Part shown: in pieces, positions 20,649-31,661 of the stretch
Layout of the letters: each line of letters starts with the position of its first letter
Numbering within the stretch: position 1 is the stretch's first letter
DNA from: Arachis hypogaea
Lineage: Eukaryota; Streptophyta; Magnoliopsida; Fabales; Fabaceae
NCBI RefSeq assembly: GCF_003086295.3
Contig: NC_092051.1
Coordinates: forward strand, 66,217,772 to 66,281,771
Length of the DNA stretch: 64,000 bases
Reading direction: 5' to 3'
Notes under the pieces: generated by a model
Database searches by the model: none
What the model was told of the DNA's origin: nothing
The model's input: only the letters and a program-made list of their open reading frames with translations
Translations under genes and position numbers: made by a program

Positions 20649-22402
20649 TGGTATGCGAGATTGTTACACTGAGGTCGTAAAATTTGTTGTTCGTTCTCTC
20701 CCTGGCATGGCGCCAATAACTGGTGCACAATACCATGGTCCAAACATAACTTCACAACTTCGCACAACTAACCAGCAAGTGCACTGGGTCGTCCAAGTAA
20801 TAAAACCTTACGTGAGTAAGGGTCGATCCCACAGAGATTGTTGGTATGAAGCAAGCTATGGTCATCTTGTAAATCTCAGTCAGGCGGATATCAAATGGTT
20901 ATGGAGTTTTCGAATAGTAATAATAAATAAATAGAAAATAAAGATAGAAATACTTATGTAATTCATTGGTGAGAATTTCAGATAAGTATATAGAGATGCT
21001 TTCGTTCCTCTGAACCTCTGCTTTTCTGCTGTCTTCATCCAATCTTTCCTACTCCTTTCCATGGCAAACTTTATGTAAGGGCATCACCGTCGTCAATGGC
21101 TACATCTCATCCTCTCTGTGAAAATGGTTCGATGCGCTGTCACTGCATGGCTAATCATCTGGAGGCATCACCGTTGTCAATGGCTACATCCCATCCTCTC
21201 TGTGAAAATGGTCCGATGTGCTATCACTGCATGGCTAATCATCTGGAGGTTCTCGATCATACTGGAATAGGATTTACTATCCTTTTGCGTCTGTCACTAC
21301 GCCCAGCACTCGCGAGTTTGAAGTTCGTCACAGTCATTCAATCCCTGAATCCTACTCGGAATACCACAGACAAGGTTTAGACTTTCCGGATTCTCATGAA
21401 TGCCGCCATCAATCTAGCTTATACCACGAAGATTCTAATTAAGAGATCCAAGAGATAATCATCCAATCTAAGGTGGAACGGAAGTGGTTGTCAGGCACGC
21501 GTTCGTTTGGGAATGATGATGATTGTCACGTTCATCACATTCATATTAAATTGCGAATGAATATCTTAGAAGCGGAATAAGTTGAATTGAATAGAGAAAC
21601 TGTAGTACTTTGCATTAATTCGTGAGGAACAGCAGAGCTCCACACCTTAATCTATGGTGTGTAGAAACTCTACCGTTGAAAATACATAAGTGATAAGGTC
21701 CAGGCATGGCCGAATGGCCAGCCCCAAACGTGATCAATATAATCCAAAGTTGAACTAAAAATCATAAGATGTCTAATACAATAGTAAAAAGTCTTATTTA
21801 TACTAAACTAGTTACTAGGGTTTACAGAAGTAAGTAAATGATGTAGAAATCCACTTCTGGGGCCCACTTGGTGTGTGCTTGGGCTGAGCTTGAAGTTTAC
21901 ACGTGGATAGGTCATTCTTGGAGTTGAACGCCAGTTTGTAACGTGTTTCTGGCGTTCAACTCTGGTTTGTGACGTGTTTCTGGCGTTTAACTCTAGATTG
22001 CAGCGTAGAACTAGCGTTCAATGCCCTTTTGCGTCATCTAAACTCAGGCAAAGTATGGACTATTATATATTGCTGGAAAGCCCTAGATGTCTAATTTCTA
22101 ACGCCATTGAGAGCGTGCCATTTGGAGTTTTGTAGCTCCAGAAAATCCACTTTGAGTGCAGGGAGGTCAGAATCCAACAGCATCAGCAGTCCTTCTTCTA
22201 CCTCTGAATCTGATTTTTGCTCAAGTTCCTCAATTTCAGCCAGAAAATACCTGAAATCACAGAAAAACACACAAACTCATAGTAAAGTCCAGAAATGTGA
22301 ATTTAACATAAAAACTAATGAAAACATCCCTTAAAATAACTAGATCCTACTAAAAACATACTAAAAACAATGCCAAAAAGCGTATAAATTATCCGCTCAT
22401 CA
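20649..22402 (-). repeat. 3' LTR of the Athila-like element
   Basis: 1754 bp. It carries an 84-bp tandem duplication (21080-21163 and 21164-21247, starting ggcatcaccg) that is single in the partner LTR. TGGCGTT/AACGCCA half-palindromes lie at about 21919-22030. ORFs inside are not conserved proteins. Confidence 0.92.
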
Positions 22403-23551
22403 CAATACCAAACTTAAATTGTTGCTTGTCCCCAAGCAACTGAAAATCAAATAGGATAAAAAGAAGAGAATATACTATAAATTCCAAAATATCAATGAAA
22501 CATAGCTCCAATCAGATGAGCGAGACTTGTAGCTTTTGCCTCTTGAATAGTTTTGGCATCTCACTTTATCCATTGAGGTTCAGAATAATTGGCATCTATA
22601 GGAACTCAGAGTTCAGATAGTGTTATTGATTCTCCTAGTTCAGTATGTTGATTCTTGAACACAGCTACTTTATGAGTCTTGGCCGTGGCCCTAAGCACTT
22701 TGTTTTCTAGTATTACCTCCGGATACATAAATGCCACAGACACATAATTGGGTGAACCTTTTCAGATTGTGACTCAGCTTTGCTAAAGTCCCAAATTAGA
22801 GGTGTCCAGGGTTCTTAAGCACACTCTTCTTTTGCTTTGGACCTTGACTTTAACCGCTCAGTCTCAAGTTTTCACTTGACACCTTCACGCCATAAGCACA
22901 TGGTTAGGGACAGCTTGGTTTAGCCGCTTAGGCCAGGATTTTATTCCTTTAGGCCCTCCTATCCACTGATGCTCAAAGCCTTGGGATCCTTTTTATTTAC
23001 CCTTGCCTTTTGGTTTTAAGGGTTATTGGCTTTTTCCTCTTGCCTTTTGGTTTTAAGAGCTTTTGGCTTTTTTTGCTTGCTTTTTCTCTTTTTTATTTTT
23101 TTTTTGCCATTTTTTTCTTTCTTTTTTTTTCTGCAAGCTTTGTATTCACTGCTTTTTCTTGCTTCAAGAATCATTTTTATTATTTTTCAGATTATCAAAT
23201 AACATCTCTCCTGTTCATCATTCTTTCAAGAGCCAACATATTTAACATTCTAAAACACCAACTTCAAAAGACATATGCACTGTTCAAGCATTCATTCAGA
23301 AAACAAAAAGTATTGTCTCCACATCAAAATAATTAAACTAAGTTCAAGGATAAATTCAAAACTCATGTACTTCTTGTTCTTTTGTAATTAAAACATTTTT
23401 CCATTTAAGAGAGGTGATGGATTCATATTCACTACTTTAAGGCATAGACACTTAGACACTAATGATCATGTAATAAAGACACAAACATAGATAAACATTT
23501 AACATAAGAAAATGAAAAACAGAAAATTTAAGAACAAGGAATGAGTCCACC

Positions 23552-23788
23552 TTAGTGATGGTGGTGTTTTCTCCTTGAAGAACCAATGATGTCCTTGAGC
23601 TCTTCTATGTCTCTTCCTTGTCTTTGTTGCTCCTCCCTCATTGCTCTTTGATCTTCTCTAATTTCATGAAGGATGATGGAGTGCTCTTGATGTTCCACCC
23701 TTAGTTGCTCCCAATAATTGTGTGGAGGAAAATGTATCCCCTGAGATATCTCAGGGATCTCTTGATTTGCAGTCAAATGTTCTACCAC
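23552..23788 (-). CDS. Small coiled-coil ORF of the retroelement (unknown function)
   Basis: A 78-codon frame beginning with GTG. The middle is a heptad-like, highly charged helix (EHSIILHEIREDQRAMREEQ, then RQGRDIEELKDII) and the tail is RRKHHHH. I do not recognise a family. Its first codons lie inside a tRNA-Cys-like sequence, which makes a genuine start there doubtful. The frame stays open further upstream with no ATG that I could confirm. It could be the last piece of an accessory ORF of this non-autonomous element, or chance. Confidence 0.35.
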   Translation of the reverse strand: MVEHLTANQEIPEISQGIHFPPHNYWEQLRVEHQEHSIILHEIREDQRAMREEQQRQGRDIEELKDIIGSSRRKHHHH

Positions 23789-23802
23789 TGAGCTATAGAC
23801 CC
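23731..23802 (-). pseudogene. tRNA-Cys(GCA)-like fragment inside the retroelement
   Basis: The minus strand from 23802 reads GGGTCTATAGCTCAGTGGTA and continues through D-arm and anticodon arm like plant tRNA-Cys, with anticodon GCA at 23770-23768 and an anticodon stem TTTGA/TCAAG. After AAGAGATCCC the similarity ends. The T-arm place holds an 18-bp perfect palindrome CCCTGAGATATCTCAGGG (23739-23756), and the 3' end does not pair with the acceptor 5' strand. It is therefore a remnant, not a working tRNA. Confidence 0.75.
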
Positions 23803-24119
23803 TTGATGGAAGCTTTTGTCTTCTCTTTTCTCTTTCTAGAGGTTTTTCTGGCCTTAGGTGCCATCAATGGTTATGGAAAAACAAAAAAGCTATGCTTTTA
23901 CCACACCAAACTTAGAATATTGCTCGCCCTCGAGCAAAAGAAGAAAGAATAGTAAAAGAAGAAGAAGATATGGAGGTGAGTTGATGGTTTGAATTTGAGT
24001 AGGTGGGTGTAGGTGGTTTGTATGATGGTTTTAGGGGAGTAATGGATGTGAGTGGTGAAGGGTTCTTGGGAATGGGTGATATAGGATTATGAGGACACTA
24101 CAAGAAAAACACCCATTCA

Positions 24120-24430
24120 AGTACACTTGAAAAGTGTAGCCAAAACCAAAAAAAAAATGATGCCTTAGGAAAAGGCTACGCTTTTTCTGTAGCGATTATA
24201 TGTGTTTCTACGCTTTCTGTAGCAAAGGCTACGCTTCTCGCCTTTGAGAATAGGGTACGCTTTTTAAGTGATGCTGTTCATGACCTAAGGCTACGCTTTT
24301 CAGCACTAATGGTTACCATAATACTAAAGAATAGGCTACACTTTTCAGAGCTACTGCATCACTTTATAAAAGTAGCAAATAGTATACCTATAGCTACTCT
24401 ATATAAGTGTAGCCTTTTGTCCCTCATTTT
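24120..24430. repeat. CACTA left subterminal repeats
   Basis: Several copies of ggctacgctttt, gtagcg and aagtgtagcc in both orientations. In the En/Spm family such motifs bind the TnpA-type protein. Confidence 0.75.
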
Positions 24431-24436
24431 TTTTTA

Positions 24437-24491
24437 AAATTTCTGTTTATATATATATATATAATATATATATATATATAAACAGAAATTT
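24437..24491. repeat. 55-bp perfect palindrome
   Basis: Arms of 27 bp (aaatttctgttta followed by an AT run) around a single central A. It sits just inside the left subterminal repeats and may be a hairpin or the trace of a small inverted-repeat insertion. Confidence 0.85.
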
Positions 24492-25424
24492 CTAACAATT
24501 TTTTTATCTAAACTCTAATATTTGAGAATATAATTATATATATAATCCTGTATTGTTAATTAAATTAGTTAATTATTATAAAATAAAAATGTATACATAT
24601 ATAATAATACCTTACAATAATCTTTAAACAATAAAAATTATACTGAAACAAAATATAAGTATACAATGAACCAAAAATATTGGAATGATCATAATTTTGA
24701 GCATTCATACATCTCAAACTAAAATAAGTATACTCATATAATGCACTTAGAGTTTACTACTAATAAACTAAGAAAAATCAAAATATTATATCATATAAAT
24801 GTATCTTAGCTTCTAATAAAAGACATCATCATCAACCATACATCTTTCAGTTTCCACCTTTGTCAATAAACCATCATGATAAGCATCTCAATCTTCATTC
24901 ACATCTTCAGAATTATCCTGCATAATTATATAGAAAAATAATTATAATTTGAAAAAGTACAAGAAGAAAAAAGTAGTTAACAGATTAATAACACATACAA
25001 TATCCGAAGGCATAAGATAATTGAAACTACTCTAATTTTCATATCACCAAAGTCTTTTGCTTTAAAATAACAATCACATTCAGGGGGATACTATAAATCA
25101 CCATAAAGGACAACTAAAAAATGGACTAACACAACTTCATACTAAATGGGAACTAAAATCAGAAAAATCAGAAAACCAAAACCAGAAAAATCAGAAAAAC
25201 CAGAAAAATTACAACTTTCACCCTGATAACAATAATATTAAAATTACATAATGAAAAAACAAAACCAAAAAAACCAAATCACAGCTTCCATCTTCTTCAA
25301 TTTCAGTTCAAATTAAAAAAATATGGCATCCTCCTAAGTTCTAACAAATAAAAATTTTAAACTCAAAATCCTAATTAACAATTAACAATATGTAAACAAA
25401 TATTAGGGAATAAGAAAAAACTGG

Positions 25425-28113
25425 TCATACCATATTTATGTTTGGAATATGTGTTGATCCATGAGCGCTATTTGCATCAATTGGAGAGTGTTGAGCATCT
25501 TGTAACAAGGCTTCAATTTCTTCCGGCCTCATTCCAGGTTCAGATCGCTGAACTAGTAACTTAATCATGTTTCGCAATCCATGAAGGTCAGCCTCTTGGT
25601 GCTGCTGTTTGGCCTTCATGTCTCCAAGTTCAGCCTTCAAAGATGTGACTTCCTCCTGGTGTTGTTGCTTGAGTTCAGAAATTTCTGCATGCTTTTTTAA
25701 GTCACGTCGTGTAATAGATCTTCCATAGCACCTAACCCGACCTGGTTGTTCTTTTCCAAATAAAGACTCAAAAGCTTCCTCATCTGTTTCACCAGCAGCT
25801 TGCCGATTTTGGAATTCATCCTAATTAAAAGAAACATTTGACATAGAATTAGTTACCGTATCCTAAATTTGATTTATAATCATTAGTAATTCAATGAATT
25901 CTCATACAATTGCATCTTGTGTTTCCTGATCAACTTCCTTCCTTTTCCGACTTGTTCGAGTAGCAAGGAACATTTCAAACCTTTTTGGTTCCTCATTTGT
26001 TTCCTTTGTCGCGCGCTATAAAATAAAGCCTTAAATAAGTAAGTCTATAACAACATAACTAAAATTAACTAAACAAATCCCAGCACAAATATGAAATAAG
26101 TATACCAGAGCCACTCGTACTCTTCCGAAATTGATTGGCCCCATGCGATGTGGAAACTTTTGCTGTTCTTTATGTTTCTTATTTTTTTCACTTATTGACT
26201 ATAATTGAATAAAAGGTTAGCATATAGAAACAGAGAACAATATAATTAAATTTTGCTTCGGCAAACAAAATTACAGCAACCAGAATAGTAGCAGGTATAA
26301 TTGCACAGAATAGAATTGCAGAAAACAAAATTGCACAAAACAGAACTATAGAAAATAGAATTGCAGCAACTTAAATTACAGCAAACAAAGTAGCCAAAAA
26401 TAGAAATGTAAATACAGAAATTCAGAAGTTCAGAATTGAACTGGCAGCAATATATCCTAAAAAAATTCAATTCAGTTCAAGAACCTACATCAGAATGGAT
26501 ATGTGTTTGTACAGCATGAGAGAGGACAGATTCCAACATTATCAATTGAAATTTCATTATTTTGCTTATGTCTTAACAAACAATAATATATTTGCAATTA
26601 AAGTACCAACTATTTTACCTGGATTGTAGGATGACTCCAATAATAGATCAATTTTATGAATTGACTTTCTGGAACTTGTGTCGGTCGATTTTTCACCATA
26701 TCTTCGATGGTATCAAAGGGAACAAAGTGCTTCTGCTTAATCTTTCCCTTGAACCGCTTCCAAGCATCCCGAATTGCTTGGATCACCCACTTTTCTCCAC
26801 TGTCTGGGAGGATAAACTTGGTCTGCATGATATCAACAGTGTTATATGCACCTTGCTATATTTAAAATAATCAACATTTAATAATAATAGAAGAGTCTTA
26901 CATTAACATATTTCCACATGAATTTCTTAGCTTTAGGAGTTACAACATGCCAGCTAGTGTACAAAAGACTCACAAATCTTTTATTTCTCCCAATTGTTCC
27001 TACGAAACTAGTTAAATTAGACACACTTTGATTGGTTGGTCCTACTGGCTATCCAATATCAAAAATAACTTCTTCCCGCTGTTCCATAGTTCTTGCATAA
27101 ATCTCTTTGCAAGTTGTTTTTCCCCGAGTTTTCTTCTTCTTTGGCTCTCCTAGTTTCATGCAGTAGGGGGGAAATTAGGGAGTAATTATGATGCCAATTG
27201 AAAAATTAAGCATTATGATTTACAAAAAAATATAAAAAATGATAGAAATAAATTACCTTCGTCATCATCAATGTCCTCCATCACATGTGAATAATAATTT
27301 TCATCATATGGAAAGCTATCTCCCACATCATCACTTAGTTCAGAGCTTAGTCCGTCAATTTCTACATCTATCCCATTTTCTTTTAAAAATTCATCAATAG
27401 TTGTAGCCTTTACCCTTTGCTTGCTCTTTTCCTTTCTTGATCCATCTTGCTCCGACATTAAATCTTCAGCTTGTGGGGTAGTGTTTGAACTCAGCAAAGT
27501 AGTGTCATGTTGCCTTTTTTGAGTTCTACCATGTGTGACTTGAATAATCTGCTGCTGCCTTTGGTTGATTGTGGGCTGAGTAGAATTTGCACAACTCCGA
27601 TCTTGGCTTACAGTTGTTGGCATGCTATTATTCATATTACGAATTGCATCGAGCTTCCTTTTAAGTTCATCTGCACCCACCTTTGTAAGCTTAGAATTGT
27701 TCAAGCCTTGTGTTAACGGTTCATGTTGTACTTCATGCTTCTTTTTCTCAGCCATAGCCACAGTCAAGTGATTCTTTCTTTTTTTATTTTCTGGCTGTTG
27801 CGCAGGAATGCTTGGCTGTACTTCCAGGGTTTCAGGCGTGAAATTCATCCTTTTGTTGATTGTGCTGAGTGTGCTTTGTAAATGAGTAAAATCCAGCTTC
27901 TTTGACGTACACTTCTTCACTCCTTTGGTTGCACTCAACTCTTTTTGACTTTTGACTACATCCAACCTTGGCATAGTTTCCTCCTTGTCATTACGTGCTG
28001 CACCTTGCATCACATATTGCTTGCGTTCATTTACAATCCTTTGTCTCTTGGCCTCAAATTGTCGAAGCAGATTCTTACTTGATGTTGCTTTAAGATCAAT
28101 AAATTCTTTATTC
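25425..28113 (-). pseudogene. Second CACTA gene, Ptta/En/Spm type (TnpA-like), six exons with one stop
   Basis: Exons inferred from GT-AG borders and continuity: 28113-27257, 27149-26902, 26855-26619, 26198-26106, 26015-25908 and 25820-25425. Exon 1 is basic, ends in an acidic stretch (MEDIDDDEG) and contains Gln/Asn-rich sequence. Exons 2 and 3 form the plant transposase Ptta/En/Spm domain (RGKTTCKEIYAR; ILPDSGEKWVIQAIRDAW). Exon 4 has PHRMGPINFG. Exon 6 is a coiled coil (ELKQQHQEEV, KAELGDMKAKQQHQ) near the C terminus. TAG at 27051-27049 interrupts exon 2 in the segment FDIG-stop-PVGPT. In En/Spm the comparable protein binds subterminal repeats; that role is inferred. Start upstream of exon 1 not found. 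Confidence 0.78.
26260..26390. repeat. AT-rich microsatellite-like tract in a CACTA intron
   Basis: Degenerate tandem copies of cagaaaacaaaattgca-like units between exons 3 and 4. The Cys/Asn-rich minus-strand ORF over it is an artefact of this repeat. Confidence 0.6.
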
Positions 28114-28275
28114 CTACACAAATAAATTAGTTAACTCGAGTTAATATAAGCAATAAAGTGACATATCCTATAAGAAACACTAACAAAATGAGAAATTAAA
28201 ACAACAATATGACTTACAAATAAAAAGGTGAAGAAAACTTAGTTATACATATGTACATATTAAGCAATAAATTGC

Positions 28276-31200
28276 TTAGGCTGACCCATCAGAATCAGAA
28301 TCTCCAATGAAATCTGCCTCATATTCTTGGGCAGAAGTCACTTGGGGAACCGTTTCAATAACTGTAAGTCGTAGATCATTCCTCTCCAGAATAAGTTCAC
28401 CATCATCAGCTGGTATGGCAGGACTTGTTATATGCTCGTGTTGTTCACTATAGAAGGTTTGACTGGCCTCAGACTCAGATTCGTCATTTGTTTTAAATAA
28501 GTCTCTTGGGATAGTTTTCATAATATAATGTTTGTTATGTTCATATGGATCTTGCACATAAAAACACTGATGTGCTTGAGATGCTAGTATGAAAGGTTCA
28601 TTCTGGTAGCATTTCTTATTGAAGTGAACAAATGTAAGACCATATTTGTCTCTCCCAGCATCATACCACTCACACCGAAACAATACAACCTTAAAACGCC
28701 CAAAATAATCTAACTCTACTATCTCAAATAACCTGCCATAATAAGCTACAGTGTCTTGAATTGGACTTTTATCTTTAGCACTTGCAAAGCTTGAAGTTAA
28801 AGCAGTTAATGTGACACCACTATTTTGTGTTTTTCTCCTTGCCTCACACTCCACAGTGTGAAACCTATATCCATTAGTTATATATCCAGAAAATCTTCTT
28901 GCAATAGAGCTTGGACCTCGAGATAATTCTTTTAGCCAAACAGGCACATCTGGATCTCTCGCCCGAGTTTCAAACCACTGCGAGAAGGTTCTACTGTGAA
29001 CTTTTGCTTTTCTCCATTTTGTTCCCCGCTGATTGTTAACCTCATCCTCATGCTCTCTGTAGTTAATAATAGTTATGTTTGATCGGAAAAAATCTAAATG
29101 CACTTGATTTAGTGAATAAACATAAGTTATATTAAGTTACCTAACATAATCTGCGACTTCTTCACAATTGTATAATACATATACATGGGCTTGAGCACTT
29201 GATATGTCATCGAGATTAATTGGTTCTCCATTTCCCACGCCTAACGAACGACCTTTGTTAGAAAACAACTTTGAAGGAAAAACTTCGTCGTCATTAGGAT
29301 CATCATCATTCCGAGGTCGCTTATTAAGTCTTGTTCGCACACCTCCATGCAAGTATCTTGAGCAGAAAGTTAAGCACTCTTCAGCCAGATATGCCTCTGC
29401 AATAGAACCTTCGGGGCGACTTTTGTTGCGTACATACGACTTTAATGTACACATGTACCTTTCTGGAGGATACATCCAACGAAACTGCACCGGACCACCC
29501 AATCTCACCTCATTTGCTAAATGAATAGGAAGATGAACCATTATGTCAAAAAAACTAGGGGGAAAGATCCTCTCAAGGTGGCATAATGTTTCCACAATCT
29601 CTAACTCTAGTCGATCTATCTCTTCCAGTGTTATTAACTTTTTGCATATGCGATGAAAAAAGGAACTTAGTCGAATCAACGGAATGGCCACGTGATCAGG
29701 AAGGATGCTTTTAATCGGTATTGGTAGTAAGTAGTGTAGCAAAAAATGAGCATCGTGGGTCTTATACCCAGAAATTTTTCTTTCTTCTAGATGTACACAC
29801 CGTGATATATTCGAAGCACTACCATCAGGTAGCTTTGTTGTCTTCAAAACACCACAAAAAATTGACTTCTCTGCAGCAGTCATAGAAAAGCATGCCTTTG
29901 CCAACTTTGTTCTCTTGCCATTATTCACCTCCTTTGGTTGAAGATTTTTCCAGATCCCCAAACTTCGAGCATTCAGATGATCCTTTGTCTTGCCTGGGAT
30001 ATCCAAAAGAGTTCCAATTATACTGTCAAGTATGTTCTTCTCTATGTGCATGACATCTAAGTTGTGACGCAGCAGGTTCTTGTGCCAGTAAGGCAATTCA
30101 AAGAAAATTGATCTTTTTATCCAATTCCATGGGAAACTATTTGATGTACTTTGCTTCTTCCCGAAAACATTCTCAACATTTTGTAGCATCTCAAAAATTT
30201 CCGTTCCTTCTATAACAGGTGGAGGGGGTCTTAATTCTTGCTTCCCATTAAAAGACCTTGTATTGGTTCTCCATGGATGATCCATGGGTAAAAAGACACG
30301 ATGGTCCATATAAACTGTCTTCCGACTATGTTTTAGTTGTAGAGAAGATGTATTTTTGTTGCAACAAGGGTAAGCCAATTTTCCCTTTGTACTCCACCCA
30401 GACAACATAGCATACACAGGAAAATCATTAATTGTCCACAAAAGAGCTGCCCGCATTTGAAAGGTCTCATTCTTTGATGCATCATAAGTTTCCACCCCTA
30501 TTTCCCAAAACAACTTCAAGTCTTCCATCAATGGTTGTAGATACACGTCAATATCTTTGCCAGGTGATTGTGGCCCAGGAATAAGCAAAGAAAGCATACA
30601 ATATTCAGGTTTCATGCACATCCACGGAGGCAAGTTGTATACCATCAGCATTACGGGCCACGTGCTCCATGAAATATTCATGCTACGAAATGGGTTGAAC
30701 CCATCACTTGACAAGCCTAGTCTAATATTGCGTGATTCTTTTGCAAAATCTTCATTCATTTCATCAAAGTTCTTCCATGCCAGTCCATCAGCAGGATGCT
30801 TTAACGTCCCATCTTTAACGCGCTCCTCATCATGCCACCTCAGACTAGCTGCCGTTTTTGAGCACATAAATAATCGCTGAAGTCTTGGAATTATAGGAAA
30901 GTATCTCAGAGTCTTTGCAGGAATAGGACGACCTTTATTGTGAGGTTGGTTCTCGCTATTATCACTAGAATTTTCAGTATATCGAGATGTACCACATACA
31001 CGACATTGTGTTTCATCCTTTAGTTCTTTCCTATACAGGAGGCAATCATTAGGACAAGCATCAATTTTTTTATAATCCAGACCTAAATCTCTTATCATAG
31101 CCTTCGTCTTATGGAAAGATGGAGGTATGTTAATTTTAGGCATTGCCTCTTTCAATAGCTCAAGAAGGGAAGTGAAGGAGGCATTGCTCCAACCGTGAAA

Positions 31201-31661
31201 ACACTTTAACAAGTACAGGCGGATGGTAAAAGAAAATGTTGAAAATTTCTTGAAGGCGGGTATAACTCTTGACTTGCCCCATCTATTAAATTATAAAACT
31301 TTTTAGCCTCTTCATTTGGACCTACAGTAACACCCTCAGCATGATCTCCAAATGCATCATTAAGCAGTCCTTCGATGTCATCGCGTGCACCTTCATCATC
31401 CGTGTCATCATCAACCACCATCGGGATTGTCCATTCCCCGTGATTAATCCATGTTCTATATCCCTTAACAAATCCGTCGGCTACTAAATGGTCAAATACC
31501 ACATCTCTTCTATACCACTCAATGTTACAACACCTCTTACAAGGACATTGAATTTGTTATCCGTCCGGCTCTCCCTCAGAGTATGCAAACTCTAAGAAAC
31601 TAATAACACCATTGATATACTCTTCGCTATACCTCGGTAGATCCATCCAATCCTTCGGCAT
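28276..31661 (-). pseudogene. TNP2-type CACTA transposase, disrupted
   Basis: Starts at an ATG at 31661 (MPKDWMDLPR..), the Transpos_assoc domain with its Cys-rich CPCKRCCN motif. TAA at 31559-31557 stops it. Reading continues to KKFYNLIDGASQELYP, where a one-base loss near 31250 shifts frame. The main 691-codon part (31212-29137) has a zinc-ribbon-like CPNDC..CRVCG, the TNP2 core with LGLSSDGFNPF and HNLDVMHIEKNI, and a DUF4218-like C-terminal part. An apparent 47-bp GT-AG intron (29140-29094), short for a plant, leads to a DUF4216-like part (VAYYGRLFEIVELDYFGRFK..) ending at 28276 in an acidic tail. The protein would cut and join the CACTA ends in the nucleus; this copy cannot be full length. 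Confidence 0.88.

Larger units (their letters stand above)
22403..24095 (-). other. 3' internal region of the Athila-like element, left of the CACTA
   Basis: Minus-strand 3' part. Next to the LTR the minus strand reads gcttggggacaagcaac then aatttaagtttggtattg; no strong polypurine tract is seen. About 22980-23130 is T-rich with a doubled ccttttggttttaag motif. A short ORF and a tRNA-like piece lie at 23552-23802. The rest holds no recognisable gene. Confidence 0.65.

Noticed and set aside
20644..20934. ORFs of 93-96 codons at the LTR starts (also 40756-41037)
   Set aside because: They lie in LTR sequence on the strand opposite to the element and differ between the two LTRs only as neutral repeats do.
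23010..23336. Phe-rich membrane-like ORFs
   Set aside because: Low-complexity T-rich DNA; the Phe content is a by-product of the base composition.
23731..23802. Functional tRNA-Cys gene
   Set aside because: T-arm and acceptor 3' strand are not tRNA-like, so only the 5' half is recognisable.
26246..26470. Cys/Asn-rich 74-codon ORF
   Set aside because: Arises from a degenerate microsatellite within an intron of the second CACTA gene.
29204..30880. Plus-strand ORFs over the transposase (29204-29524, 30557-30880)
   Set aside because: Antisense to a well-recognised TNP2 frame.
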